This document shows, piece after piece, positions 27,268 through 36,837 of a stretch of DNA of 64,000 nt. The notes beneath the pieces are model-generated. The model was not told the origin of the DNA and made no database searches. It worked only from the letters and a program-made list of their open reading frames with translations. The position numbers were made by a program, and so were the translations under genes. Within the stretch, counting starts at the first letter, position 1, and each line of letters begins with the position of its first letter. The stretch is from Komarekiella atlantica HA4396-MV6 (lineage in GTDB: Bacteria > Cyanobacteriota > Cyanobacteriia > Cyanobacteriales > Nostocaceae): the NCBI GenBank assembly GCA_019359395.1, contig JAHHHK010000019.1:91343-155342 (forward strand), written 5' to 3'.

Positions 27268-27627
27268 CTTGAAAAGTTGAGCCACTGCGTTGGACGGGTT
27301 TCCCGGCTTGTAGCAAGTGGCGTTCCTAGGTTGGGAAACCCCGTTCGCATGATTGCGTCTCACGCCACTTGCTCCACTTGGGGAGACCCCAAGACCGCAG
27401 TGGCTCCCCTTCTCTACGAGACGCTACTTCGCGTTGGGAAAAGTTCTGATGCCTTTTTTGCGGAACGCTGCACAAACGGCGGGGTGCGCCGTAAGCGTAC
27501 CCCTACGGGGAAGCAAGCTACGCAAAGCGTCTCGTAGAGAAGCCATGCCCAAAGGGCTTTACGCTCCTTCGCTGGCGCACCCTGCGGGATCTTGCTACAG
27601 ACTTCTCTTTGCCTACAGAATTTTTCG
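27268..27627. repeat. Large composite repeat (CTTGAAAAGTT-type module with several inserts)
   Basis: The stretch begins CTTGAAAAGTTGAGCCACTG, shares about 60 bases with the module at 36633, and closes with AGAATTTTTCG before CTGC. Inside are further palindromic pieces (TCTCTACGAGACGC, CGTACCCCTACGGGG, GCGTCTCGTAGAGA) known from other gaps in the window. The open frames on both strands here are repeat-derived. Confidence 0.7.
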
Positions 27628-27977
27628 CTGCGGCAAGCCGCTCCGCGTCTACGTTTTTCCGTCACCTGTAGACAAGTAGGCTAGAGATTTTGCGCTTCCC
27701 GCTTTAATTGATAAATTTATAGTGGCAGAACCTTGTCTGCTCTGTAAAAATACATCTGTTGTTAAAAAACTGAACAGGGATTGCAACACAGATGAATTCT
27801 GACTTACTCTGGAAAAGCCACTATGCCAGTTTGACGCTACTTGCTACAATAGAAAACCCCTAAAGCTTTGATGGTTAGAAGTCGCTACTCAGACTTCTTT
27901 TCGGACGTAACTGACTTCCCAGCATCAGCACCCTGCCGATAAAGTTCAACAAAACACTCCTTGTATAGCCTAAAACG
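27628..27977. other. Leader region of the DUF5895 gene
   Basis: No gene recognised in the 350 bp. It presumably holds the promoter of the downstream gene; TTGCTACAATAGAAA near 27840 offers a TACAAT -10-like hexamer without a well-spaced -35. Confidence 0.35.
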
Positions 27978-28847
27978 ATGAAAGCATCTGCTAATTTCGA
28001 CTTTGAAGACGAAAAATTTAATGCACCGCCTTCTCAAGTCATCCCCTGGTGTCAGATGATTAATCCTCGGTATGGCACAGATGGCATTCAGCCTCACGGT
28101 TTAGCGATTAAGCTAGATAATGCCCACGCTGTTGGCTTTCAACCAGATGACAATTGGCAACAGGTGGAGCATGAATTTAGCTCTGGAGTCGAAACTGTCT
28201 TTATTACTAGTACTCCCCAATTAGTCATAGTGCGTCGGGGGCCATTGTCTGTAAAAGACCGGGAAACTGGTCTAAAACTGGGTACGCTGAAAGAAAATTA
28301 TGATGCTTTTTTAGCAGATAAACTTAAATTTAAAACCTTTACTCGCTATCTAATCTTTTTAGTGGGCGAAAATAAAAAGTTTTTACATGAGTCACCACTA
28401 CAATTAACTCTTAATGGCGCAGCAGGAGCAAGTTTCAGCAAAACATACTGCGAATTTCAACAAGGCAAAGTCGTTAGTGGGTTCGTTGCTGAACTAGAAA
28501 AAGCTTATGCTGTATACCGCAAGCAACCTTTAACACCAAAAGGCCCGCTATTCCATGCTCACGGGATTTTTTCTCCAATAATTGAGTGTGAAGAAAGAGG
28601 CATTGAACCAAATACGGTTCTAGTTGCTTCAACTGTGGATTACAAACATCCCACAGTTGGGACGTTAACACAATACCTGATTGCTTCAGATTCGCTTGAG
28701 TCTGCAATGATTTGCAAGACTTTTGAAGAACACAAAGATTTTGGTAAGGAAGCTGTAAAACTAGAAACACCCAAGATGGCGATGGCTGGGGTTTCTAGCT
28801 CTTACGTTTACGCGGATGAAGATGATTTTGCTTATCCGCCGTATTAG
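27978..28847 (+). CDS. DUF5895 family protein (cyanobacterial)
   Basis: The 289-residue soluble protein starts MKASANFDFEDEKFNAPPSQ and contains VIPWCQMINP, a run of beta strands (VFITSTPQLVIVRR), and a C-terminal acidic tail ending DEDDFAYPPY. The pattern fits the cyanobacterial DUF5895 family, whose function is not established. The acidic, tyrosine-containing C-terminal tail is reminiscent of single-stranded DNA-binding proteins, but this is only a resemblance. It is monocistronic, followed by a heptamer array. Confidence 0.55.
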   Translation: MKASANFDFEDEKFNAPPSQVIPWCQMINPRYGTDGIQPHGLAIKLDNAHAVGFQPDDNWQQVEHEFSSGVETVFITSTPQLVIVRRGPLSVKDRETGLKLGTLKENYDAFLADKLKFKTFTRYLIFLVGENKKFLHESPLQLTLNGAAGASFSKTYCEFQQGKVVSGFVAELEKAYAVYRKQPLTPKGPLFHAHGIFSPIIECEERGIEPNTVLVASTVDYKHPTVGTLTQYLIASDSLESAMICKTFEEHKDFGKEAVKLETPKMAMAGVSSSYVYADEDDFAYPPY

Positions 28848-28912
28848 GGGCTGGGGGCTGGGGACTAGGGACTAGGGACTGGGGACTGGGGACTGGGGAC
28901 TGGAGAGTGGGG
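28848..28912. repeat. STRR (GGGGACT heptamers)
   Basis: About nine seven-base units (GGGGCTG, GGGACTA, GGGGACT) run directly from the stop codon of the DUF5895 gene towards the mltA 3' end. Confidence 0.75.
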
Positions 28913-28951
28913 ATAAGGTAAATAAATAATCAATTCCCAATTCCCTATTCC

Positions 28952-30202
28952 CTATTCTCTAATCAGTAAATAATATAGTGAACCATTACCGCCTGTGACA
29001 CCAGCGCGATCGCCTGCTAGTTTACCAGATCCCATGAAGTAATCTACTCTTCCTGGCCCTTTAATAGCGCTGCCTGTATCCTGATCTAGTACAAAACGGC
29101 TGACAGTACGACGCTCTAGTTTGCCAACACTGGTAGGGTAGGGAAATGAGTTGTAAATCAGCGCTAATGCCCCTGGAGGCATGAGAGACTTATCTGTAGC
29201 AATAGAACGCTCTGCTGTCACTGGTACATGAATACTGCCCGTAGCTGGTCTATCGGCTGTTTCTTGGAAAAAGACAAACCGTTCCCAGCGTGGCAGATAA
29301 TTATTCAACTCTTGCGGCTGTTTTTGGAAATAACTAATCAGCCGTGGTAATGTCAATCCTTCCAGTGGCAGTTTGCCATCTTTTGCTAGTTCTTTGCCAA
29401 TACTAGTCCAGGGGTAATCTGTTCCACCTGCATACCCAACTGATGTTTTTGTACCATTAGTTAACTTAATTTGAGCAGAACCTTGGATGTGTACCATGTA
29501 TGCATCAAGGCGATCGCGAAACCAAAGCATTTCTAAACCACGCAATTGGCTTTTATTCCCTAGCAAACCATCCTTTCCTTCCAAATCAATGCGTTTTGGG
29601 TGGGGTTTAGCCCATTGGTTGAAGTCTGGTGGTAGGCGATAAAGGGGATACTTATATGCTGAGGTTTTGACTCGGCTAGCAGTATAAACAGGCTCGTAAT
29701 ATGCAGTGAATTTAACAGTACCCTTGCCATCGTTGCCCACGGATTTGTAAAAAACAAACTCCCGACGGACAGCGGCTTGTAGTTGTGCTGGTGACTTAGA
29801 ACTAACAACTAGTTGGCGGAAACGTAGCAAACTCCGACGGACGCGATCAAGAGTAATCTCCTGAATGGGATAATTTTGATACGCTGCGATCGCCTCTTTT
29901 TTTGCCAAATAACGCAAACTGTTGTCAATGGAAGCCAATAGCGCTTTGCGATCGCCCCCTTTACCTCTTTGACCCAAAATTTGCTCATCCCAACCCAAAC
30001 AAGCGTGCCGAGGCGTACAACTTCCCAGATCGATTGGTTCTAGTGGCGGTACTTGAGGAGTCGTTGGGACTGGCGGTAGCAGGATATCAGGAGTCGTTGG
30101 TACTGGCAGTGGTAAGTTAGGAACTTGAGCAACAGCTGACCAGAGTGGATTTATAAGAGCAATTCCCATCAAGGAAAGCAAAGCAAGGGTTTTTCTCATC
30201 AT
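28952..30202 (-). CDS. mltA: Murein transglycosylase A (MltA)
   Basis: A 416-residue exported lytic transglycosylase. The signal peptide is MRKTLALLSLMGIALINPLW, followed by a proline-rich linker of PVPTTP repeats (about 25-58). The MltA domain includes GKGTVKFTAYYEPVYTAS, LRGLEMLWFRDRLDAYMVHI and, at the C-terminus, the 3D domain LDQDTGSAIKGPGRVDYFMG with its acidic cluster. The enzyme cleaves peptidoglycan with formation of 1,6-anhydromuramic acid. It is transcribed after the 84-residue gene; the junction is TAAATGATG, so the genes abut and are likely translationally coupled. Two adjacent ATG codons make the start ambiguous by one residue. Confidence 0.93.
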   Translation of the reverse strand: MMRKTLALLSLMGIALINPLWSAVAQVPNLPLPVPTTPDILLPPVPTTPQVPPLEPIDLGSCTPRHACLGWDEQILGQRGKGGDRKALLASIDNSLRYLAKKEAIAAYQNYPIQEITLDRVRRSLLRFRQLVVSSKSPAQLQAAVRREFVFYKSVGNDGKGTVKFTAYYEPVYTASRVKTSAYKYPLYRLPPDFNQWAKPHPKRIDLEGKDGLLGNKSQLRGLEMLWFRDRLDAYMVHIQGSAQIKLTNGTKTSVGYAGGTDYPWTSIGKELAKDGKLPLEGLTLPRLISYFQKQPQELNNYLPRWERFVFFQETADRPATGSIHVPVTAERSIATDKSLMPPGALALIYNSFPYPTSVGKLERRTVSRFVLDQDTGSAIKGPGRVDYFMGSGKLAGDRAGVTGGNGSLYYLLIRE

Positions 30203-30457
30203 TTAGTTGAATCTTTCAACACTAGAACTAAAAACGGGTTCTACTCGGATTGCTACAATCCGAGATGGGCGTACTACCATATACTCCCCTTGAATATTCT
30301 TGATCGGCACGCTAATAAAATCATGAGAAGCAGACTTGGGCACAAGTTCGCCACTATACCACTTCTGAAATTCTTGAATAGTCGAAAAACGTACTTCTTC
30401 CCTGTGACCGCTTTCCAGTAGGAGGTGTACGGCATATTCATTAGGAGTTCTAGGCAT
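30203..30457 (-). CDS. Small conserved cyanobacterial protein upstream of mltA
   Basis: An 84-residue protein (MPRTPNEYAVHLLLESGHRE...) with alternating strands, QEFQKWYSGELVPKS in the middle and VVRPSRIVAIRVEPVF near the end. No named family is recognised. Its stop codon is followed directly by the mltA ATG, which indicates one operon and perhaps a shared cell-wall role, by inference. Confidence 0.7.
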   Translation of the reverse strand: MPRTPNEYAVHLLLESGHREEVRFSTIQEFQKWYSGELVPKSASHDFISVPIKNIQGEYMVVRPSRIVAIRVEPVFSSSVERFN

Positions 30458-31020
30458 AAGGTTGAATCATTTGAAAAACATCCAACCCATTGTTAACCAC
30501 GTAACCCCCGAATGAAAAGGGTAAGCATACGGGAGCAGGGAAAGCTTTTCACCAGAGGCGTGATTTGAAATTAGTAATCCATTACTCTAACTCTTAACTT
30601 TTACCTTCACTTTAGACGGTCAATGCTTTAACCAGTTCCCAGCGATTTCTTCAAGAAAATTTTTTACCACAGAAACATTGCATTGGTAGGGAGTGCTTGA
30701 GCGCTCAATTCAGCACTAAAGTGCTGACAACCAACTTGGCAGACTTAATTTGGCAAACCATTCATCCCACAAATTAATTAGATTAAGTGTTACATTTTTA
30801 TAAGCTAATTTTTTATTGATTAACATAATGTTGTATAGTAGCACTTTCTAAATAAAGCTGGTATCTAAGCTTGTGCAATATCATCTATGACCTGTAAGAA
30901 AACAGTTAATCAATAGTTAAATAATATTAATTTTTTGATATAAACTAACTAGTTTAGGCAACAGCCAAGCTGATTGAGATTATTCCTGAGAGTACAATTA
31001 TTTCCTTAACTATAAATTTA
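30458..31020. other. Divergent intergenic region, nothing recognised
   Basis: The 563 bp separate the mltA operon and the PhnD-like gene, which diverge. A short hairpin CAGCACTAAAGTGCTG lies near 30710-30726. No coding remnant or known operator was seen. Confidence 0.4.
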
Positions 31021-31866
31021 GTGATGCCTTTGCGATTTTCACGTCGTTTATTTCTTTTACAACTGTTAAGTTTGACATTAGCTGGATGCCAATCAACACC
31101 ATCTTTTGAAGGCGTATTAACTATTGGTGTTATCAACTATGGTGGCAGCCAAGAGATTATTAACCAATATGCTAAGTTCAATCGTTATTTAGGTGAAAAA
31201 ACAAAGGCATACATTCAGCTAGAGCCTGTTTTTAACGAAAATAAGGCGATTGAGAATCTTGAGGCTCGTGCTTGGTCATTGGTCTTTGCACCACCAGGGT
31301 TAGCGGCTATTGCGATCGCCCGGTATCAATATGTTCCGCTTTTTCCTTTACTGGGTGTGAGTAATTTACGCTCAATCTTGGTTGTTCGTAAAGACAATCC
31401 AATTCAGGATTTAAAACAATTACAGGGTCAAATAGTTGCTTTAGGTCAACCAGGTTCAGCAACAGGATATTATCTACCTCTTTATAATCTTTATGGTTTG
31501 ACATTAGCTGAGGTACTATTTGCACCCACACCCAAAACAGTTTTAGAGTTTGTGACTCAAGGAAAGGCAACTGCTGGGGCTGTTTCGATCGCAGAATTTA
31601 ATGAAGCAGGTCAGACCGATTTACGCACACTCTATACAGACCCTCACTATGTTCCATCTGGTGTGGTTTTGATTGGGCCTAATATCGAACGCAACCGCCA
31701 AGAGTATATCCGCCAAGTTATGAGCGAGTTCCCCTCAGTTTTGGCCGAAGAAATAGGGTATATACCTAATGGGAAAGTCCCAGATTATCGGTACATGATT
31801 ACCGTAGTTGAACGAGTGAAATTGATTTCTTCCCAGTTACAAAATAAGCCTGCACGCTTATTTTGA
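31021..31866 (+). CDS. PhnD/SsuA/transferrin-type substrate-binding lipoprotein
   Basis: The roughly 280-residue protein has a basic N-terminus, a hydrophobic stretch and a lipobox LTLAGC, so it is probably a lipoprotein at the outer face of the inner membrane. The mature part follows the phosphate/phosphite/phosphonate-binding pattern: GVINYGGSQEIINQY, FAPPGLAAIAI, LQGQIVALGQPGSATGYYLP. GTG 31021 and ATG 31024 are both possible starts. No ATPase or permease gene is next to it; orphan PhnD-like proteins in cyanobacteria are often sensory partners rather than transport components. The ligand is not known. Confidence 0.8.
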   Translation: MMPLRFSRRLFLLQLLSLTLAGCQSTPSFEGVLTIGVINYGGSQEIINQYAKFNRYLGEKTKAYIQLEPVFNENKAIENLEARAWSLVFAPPGLAAIAIARYQYVPLFPLLGVSNLRSILVVRKDNPIQDLKQLQGQIVALGQPGSATGYYLPLYNLYGLTLAEVLFAPTPKTVLEFVTQGKATAGAVSIAEFNEAGQTDLRTLYTDPHYVPSGVVLIGPNIERNRQEYIRQVMSEFPSVLAEEIGYIPNGKVPDYRYMITVVERVKLISSQLQNKPARLF

Positions 31867-32129
31867 GTTAATTTATAGCCCAATAGTAAAATTTACGAGG
31901 TATATGAGATTAGCAGAGTCAGTCTAACTAAATGAGGATTGGAAGTATATACGGTACTCTAAAAAAGTAACCTTAAAGACACAAAGGGCGATACTTCCTT
32001 GGAAAGACGCAATCACACTAGTGCCTCTTTAGGATGTAAAAGTTGAAAGCCCACACTCCACGCGAATTTGGTAGCGAGATCAGCTATGACAAACGAGCGT
32101 GGAACAGTTACATAGGAGTTTGGACGGTT

Positions 32130-32933
32130 ATGAATAGTTCGTTGATCCGACCTTTAGCTGTCGTGACGGGAGCCTCTAACGGCATCGGTTACGAACTAGC
32201 TAAACAGTTTGCTCAAAACGGCTTTGATCTCCTAGTCACAGCCACCGGATCGAGTATCAATGAAGCTGCTCAAACTTTTGAGGAACTAGGTGTCAAGGTT
32301 GAGACAGTACAGGCTGATCTCGCTAACTATGGGGGTGTCGAGACGCTCTACAATAAGATTAAGGCGACTAGGCGTCCAGTGGATGCGATCGCCATTAACG
32401 CAGGTGTCGGCGTCGGCGGCGAATTTGCTCGTGAAACCGACCTGAAGGATGAACTCAATCTGATCAACCTAAATGTTGTGTCATCTGTACATCTCGGCAA
32501 ACGAGTAGTGAAGGACATGGTTGAGCGCGGCAAAGGTCGAATTCTCTTTACATCGTCAATCGCCGCTTTGATGCCTGGCCCATTCGAGACAGTCTACGCG
32601 GCCTCTAAGGCATTTGTGCAATCCTTTGCGGAGGGATTACGCAACGAGTTGAAGGACACAGGTGTCACCGTCACCACGCTTATGCCCGGGCCGACTGATA
32701 CCAACTTCTTCCACCGTGCGGGTATGGACGACACCAAGGTAGGCGCGAGTCAAAAAGATGACCCAGGTGAGGTCGCTAAGCAAGGTTTCGACGCCTTGAT
32801 GGCAGGTAAGGATCACATCATCGCGGGTTCGCTCAAGACGAAACTTCAAGGTACTGTAAGCAAAATTTTGCCTGATACTATCAATGCTGAACAGCACCGC
32901 CGACTCACTGAGCCGGGGTCAGCCAATAAGTAA
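32130..32933 (+). CDS. Short-chain dehydrogenase/reductase
   Basis: ATG 32130 is preferred: it follows AGGAG (32114-32118) and gives a standard SDR N-terminus, whereas the longer frame from TTG 32043 adds 29 unrelated residues. The 267-residue enzyme shows the cofactor loop VVTGASNGIGYEL (about 11-23), NAGVGVGGEF, the catalytic Ser in LFTSSIAAL and YAASK. The NAD(P) preference is not obvious (ATGSS after the second strand hints at NADP). The gene looks richer in G+C and uses more C-ending codons than its surroundings, as does the following MBL gene, which suggests recent transfer of both. Confidence 0.88.
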   Translation: MNSSLIRPLAVVTGASNGIGYELAKQFAQNGFDLLVTATGSSINEAAQTFEELGVKVETVQADLANYGGVETLYNKIKATRRPVDAIAINAGVGVGGEFARETDLKDELNLINLNVVSSVHLGKRVVKDMVERGKGRILFTSSIAALMPGPFETVYAASKAFVQSFAEGLRNELKDTGVTVTTLMPGPTDTNFFHRAGMDDTKVGASQKDDPGEVAKQGFDALMAGKDHIIAGSLKTKLQGTVSKILPDTINAEQHRRLTEPGSANK

Positions 32934-33062
32934 TTTACGTATAGTAATCAAGGCAAGGCCGTTTCTCTACGAGAGGCGATACTAACGCCAATGCGATCGC
33001 GCAGTCGATAATCTTACACATTTAGGATGGTTCTGAGGAGTCAGAGTCGTAACGGAGGATTC

Positions 33063-33905
33063 ATGCAAATTCATCATCTCAATTGTGGTTGCATGTGCCC
33101 GATTGGCGGGGCACTCTTCGATGGCTTCAGTCGCGGCCCAACGGCTCACCTTGTTTGCCACTGTCTGCTAGTCGAGACAAACCGGGGACTTGTTCTAATT
33201 GATACTGGCTTTGGACTGCGCGATATCAACTTGCCTTACTCCCGACTCAGCCCGTTCTTCATTCATTTCAATCGCATTCAGTTTGATCAGAAATACACGG
33301 CACTCACTCAAATTGAGCAGCTCGGATTTTCCCCGCAAGACGTGCGTCATATTGTACTAACTCATCTCGATTTTGATCATGCTGGTGGTCTAGAGGATTT
33401 TCCTGAAGCAACCGTGCATGTAATGCAGACTGAGATTGAAACTGCACAAGACCGACACGGCTTCATTGCCAGAGGGCGCTATCGTCCAGAACAGTGGGAC
33501 GAGGTTAAGCACTGGAAGCACTATTCAAAAGGAGGTGAACCTTGGTTTGGCTTTGAAGCAGTACGTGACCTCGACGGACTACCGCCAGAAATCCTCCTCA
33601 TCCCGCTTGCCGGTCACACGCGGGGTCATGCAGGTATCGCTATTGAAACGCCGGAAGGCTGGCTTCTACATGCTGGCGATGCTTACTTTTATCGACATGA
33701 GATGGGATCTGCCAAACCGCACTGTACACCTGGTCTACGTGCTTACCAGTGGATGATGGAGGTAGACCGCAAGGCTCGGTTGCTCAATCAAGACCGACTA
33801 CGTGCATTATCGCGCGATCGCAGTCAGGATGTGCGCCTCTTTTGTAGTCACGACGCTATGGAGTTTAAAGCGTTCGCTGACCAATCTAGTGGCTTTCAAA
33901 ACTAG
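33063..33905 (+). CDS. Metallo-beta-lactamase fold hydrolase (AHL-lactonase-like)
   Basis: ATG 33063 follows a strong ACGGAGGATTC site; the 12-codon upstream extension is rejected. The 280-residue protein has the zinc-binding signature LTHLDFDHAGG (HxDxDH with the preceding Thr), a third ligand His in GHTRGHAG and an Asp in HAGDAYF. The sequence LVETNRGLVLIDTGFGL is the N-terminal strand pattern of quorum-quenching lactonases and related lactone hydrolases. The substrate is unknown. It follows the SDR gene by 129 bases and shares its less AT-rich composition. Confidence 0.85.
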   Translation: MQIHHLNCGCMCPIGGALFDGFSRGPTAHLVCHCLLVETNRGLVLIDTGFGLRDINLPYSRLSPFFIHFNRIQFDQKYTALTQIEQLGFSPQDVRHIVLTHLDFDHAGGLEDFPEATVHVMQTEIETAQDRHGFIARGRYRPEQWDEVKHWKHYSKGGEPWFGFEAVRDLDGLPPEILLIPLAGHTRGHAGIAIETPEGWLLHAGDAYFYRHEMGSAKPHCTPGLRAYQWMMEVDRKARLLNQDRLRALSRDRSQDVRLFCSHDAMEFKAFADQSSGFQN

Positions 33906-33919
33906 AAATTTCATCATTT

Positions 33920-34030
33920 ATGAAGGTTATGCCAGTCAAATCAATGCTGGAACCAGAACTTATTCATGCTGCTGAGCCTTCAGTGCCATATACTGAAACT
34001 CAACGCAGAAATACTCATGCTCGTAACTAA
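33920..34030 (+). CDS. Possible 36-residue ORF
   Basis: ATG 33920 to TAA 34030 encodes a short protein beginning MKVMPVKSMLEPELIHAAEP. There is no clear ribosome binding site. It may be a small gene or the tail of a lost one; nothing is recognised. Confidence 0.2.
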   Translation: MKVMPVKSMLEPELIHAAEPSVPYTETQRRNTHARN

Positions 34031-34205
34031 GTCTCTATGTATAAGATTCGCTAGCAAAGTCTCGTAACCCCTTTACTAGTTGCAACAGACAAGGAAAGCA
34101 CCTGTCTGATGTAGTTTTGTGCAACTGAGTGACAAATTTTTTGGGGTTGCGAGGTTTCTTTTATGCCAATTAATGCCAGCGAATTGATAAAAGAGGAAAC
34201 CAGTT

Positions 34206-34410
34206 ATGAGTCTAGCGGTTATAGTTCATTTTGCAGATTTCCATTTCGACTATTACAGCATTATTCTCCACAGAACCAAGCCGCAAGTGTTAATGCTAGC
34301 TAACGAAAATGGCTGGTCTTTGCCGTGGTTTGTGCTCCTGCTGACTATTCGGGTTTTTGCGGTCAATATTATACGCCCAGTAAATAACAGTACGTACAAA
34401 ATATATTCTC
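34206..34410 (+). pseudogene. N-terminal remnant of a NUDIX-like gene
   Basis: ATG 34206 follows AGAGGAAACC. The first 42 residues (MSLAVIVHFADFHFDYYSII then LHRTKPQVLMLANENGWSLP) have the look of the N-terminus of cyanobacterial NUDIX-type proteins, where a strand with PQVLML precedes GWSLP. The expected NUDIX box never appears; the frame degenerates and then runs antisense into the 3' end of the glycoside hydrolase gene. A 3' deletion is inferred. Confidence 0.35.
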
Positions 34411-36447
34411 TCAACTCACTGAAATCACCACGCCCACACTTTCATTCGCCAACCTATCCACCGCACACACAGCATAAGTTCCCGGTTGGACAGTGGCAAA
34501 GGTTGTGCCAGCAGATAAAACTCGCTGAAGCGTCCAAGTATCTCCACTTTGGCGATAAAGCGTCCAGGAACGAATCGGTTGATTATCACCAGGTTGCCAA
34601 CTAAGTTTGCGGTTGTTGACTTGCAGTCCTGTGGGAGGGGATGGCGGTGTTGTGTTCTGCCAAGACAAAGTAGGAGGTAGTGCAGGTTTGTTATAAAGCA
34701 GACTTTGGAATTTATCAGCAATGCCTTGACTATTTTCTGTCAAAACACCGAGATTAAAGAAGATATTTCCCAGTGAGAACTGTCCAGCTTGGCTACGACT
34801 AATTTTCACTTGCTTTTCAATCTCATCACTCTCCCGACTCTTGTTGCTTGGTTCTGTCAGATTGTTACCAGCATAAACGTGCCTTTGCTTTGTGTTTACC
34901 TGTGTCCACCACTTGAGCAACGCAGAGTAACTTTGTTGTGTTTGGTCAGTGCGCCAGTAAAGTTGAGGGGCGATGTAATCAATCCAGCCTTGTTCTAACC
35001 ATTTTTTGGCGTCGGCATACAGGACATTGTAAGCATCTAACCCAGTAATACCAGGGGGTTGTCCAGGGCGATAAATACCAAAAGGACTAATACCAAATTT
35101 AACGTGGGGCTTGGTTACTTTAATCCCCTGCCAGAGACGCTGTACCATTTTGTTAACATTGTCTCGCCGCCAGTCGCCGATGTTGAGTGTACCACCGCCT
35201 GCTTTATATGCAGCGTAGGTTTTATCATCGGGGAAAGATTGTCCCTCGATGGGATATGGATAAAAATAGTCATCTAAGTGAATGCCATCAATATCGTAAC
35301 GCTTCACTACGTCTAGAATTACGTTGTATGCTCTGTCTTGAACGATTTTCGCTCCTGGTTCCATCCATAACTGATTACCCCATTGGTAGACAACTTCTGG
35401 ATTAGTCACAGCTAGGTGAGGGCGGACATTGGGCGAACCTTTAATGCTAGTCTTGGCGCGGTAGGGGTTAAACCAAGCATGAAGTTCAATGTTGCGCTTG
35501 TGACATTCAGCGATCGCAAACTCTAATGGATCATAAAATGGTTCTGGTGCTTTACCTTGAGTTCCCGTTATCCAAGCACTCCAAGGTTCTAATTGAGAAG
35601 CATACAAAGCGTCTCCCTCTGGTCTTACCTGGAAGATGAGGGCATTAAAGTTTAGTGTTTGTAATTTATTGATAATTTCAGTTAGTTCAGCTTTTTGTTG
35701 GACAGCGGTTAGTCCTGCTTTAGAAGGCCAATCACCATTCCACACAGCTGCTACCCACGCCCCTCGGAATTCCCGGCTGTGATTTAGCTTCAGGCTCCCA
35801 GGGGGTGTTGGCGTTGGTGTTGTGGGTGTGGATGTTGGCGGCACTACTAAATAAACAGAGACAATCTTTTCTGCCTGACCCAAATAAACTAAAGCTTGAT
35901 AAATAATCACTGCCACATCACTACGGGTGGCTGCCAGATTAGGATTAAGTAATTTAATATTTGGGAAATTAGGTACTAGCCCAGCACTAGTTGCAATAGC
36001 TATCTGATTTCTAGCATAAGCAGGAATCTGCACAGCATCTTGATAAATTTGTGGGAGTGCTGACAAGAGGTCAGGTTTTATCTTCGCGGCAATTTCCAAC
36101 CCTGATACTAGAGAAACTAAAACTTCTACCCTCGTAATTCGGTTATTTGGACGGAAAGTTTTATCAGGGAATCCGCTAATAAATCCTTTTTCGTAAGCTG
36201 TTTGAATTGCAGCAGCAGCCCAATGATTGGTAGGTACATCGACAAAGGCAATATACTCTCGCTTTTGAGTAACTGTAGGAAATGCTTTGGTGATGATGGC
36301 AGCAAACTCAGCGCGGGTAAGTGAGTTATTTGGGCGAAAAGTCCCATCAGGATAACCATTCACAATGCGACGCCCTGCTAAGGCTTCAATGAATCGGCGT
36401 GTCCAATGGTTTTGAATATCCGAGAAAGAAGTAGAAGTAGATACCAT
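34411..36447 (-). CDS. SLH-domain, family 10-like glycoside hydrolase (GHL10)
   Basis: The 678-residue protein has three N-terminal S-layer homology repeats (about 5-55, 65-115, 130-185; for example FSDIQNHWTRRFIEALAGRR and GYPDGTFRPNNSLTRAE), a Pro/Thr linker (about 200-217), and a GHL10 domain (about 225-540) with REFRGAWVAAVWNGDWPS, DGIHLDDYFYPYP and GISPFGIYRPG. A fibronectin-type III-like C-terminus (about 595-678) follows. SLH domains anchor proteins to the cell wall, so it probably trims or remodels wall-associated glycan. No signal peptide is visible before the first SLH repeat, which is odd for a surface protein and may mean a missed upstream start. Confidence 0.88.
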   Translation of the reverse strand: MVSTSTSFSDIQNHWTRRFIEALAGRRIVNGYPDGTFRPNNSLTRAEFAAIITKAFPTVTQKREYIAFVDVPTNHWAAAAIQTAYEKGFISGFPDKTFRPNNRITRVEVLVSLVSGLEIAAKIKPDLLSALPQIYQDAVQIPAYARNQIAIATSAGLVPNFPNIKLLNPNLAATRSDVAVIIYQALVYLGQAEKIVSVYLVVPPTSTPTTPTPTPPGSLKLNHSREFRGAWVAAVWNGDWPSKAGLTAVQQKAELTEIINKLQTLNFNALIFQVRPEGDALYASQLEPWSAWITGTQGKAPEPFYDPLEFAIAECHKRNIELHAWFNPYRAKTSIKGSPNVRPHLAVTNPEVVYQWGNQLWMEPGAKIVQDRAYNVILDVVKRYDIDGIHLDDYFYPYPIEGQSFPDDKTYAAYKAGGGTLNIGDWRRDNVNKMVQRLWQGIKVTKPHVKFGISPFGIYRPGQPPGITGLDAYNVLYADAKKWLEQGWIDYIAPQLYWRTDQTQQSYSALLKWWTQVNTKQRHVYAGNNLTEPSNKSRESDEIEKQVKISRSQAGQFSLGNIFFNLGVLTENSQGIADKFQSLLYNKPALPPTLSWQNTTPPSPPTGLQVNNRKLSWQPGDNQPIRSWTLYRQSGDTWTLQRVLSAGTTFATVQPGTYAVCAVDRLANESVGVVISVS

Positions 36448-36632
36448 TGTCGATTGCAGCTAGCTGCCCTTAATTTTGATTTCCAATGATAATCTAGCAA
36501 CATGAGGCGATCGCTGCTGAAATATCCTGTAAACTTTCACTATTCATCCCCACCCTATGAGTACATTGAGGCTGGGGACTTTCGCGTTACGTTAAACAAC
36601 ATATTCTAATCTCTTACTCTCTGCGCCTCTGT
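36448..36632. other. Spacer before repeat
   Basis: No gene recognised between the SLH-hydrolase start and the repeat at 36633; presumably carries the hydrolase promoter. Confidence 0.35.
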
Positions 36633-36748
36633 CTTGAAAAGTTGAGCCACTGCGTTGGACGGGTTTCCCGGCTTGTAGCAAGTGGCGTTCCTAGGTCGGG
36701 GAAACCCTCCTTCTCCTGACGGAGACCGGAGGCGAACAGAACTTTTCG
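36633..36748. repeat. CTTGAAAAGTT/AACTTTTCG module, copy 8
   Basis: The 116 bp module starts CTTGAAAAGTTGAGCCACTG and ends CAGAACTTTTCG. It interrupts the same GCGCCTCTG/CTGCGTCTCTGCG host repeat as the copy at 5711, at the same position, but with a different interior. Confidence 0.75.
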
Positions 36749-36837
36749 CTGCGTCTCTGCGTGAGACAAATTCATATTCTCAATCAACAACACCAAAAAT
36801 CCTTTCTTTTGCTGCTTAGTCTGATTGCACAGTCGTT

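Noticed and set aside
27277..27679. Several overlapping open frames of 80-110 codons on both strands
   Set aside because: They cover the composite repeat block and share its sequence with other intergenic repeats.
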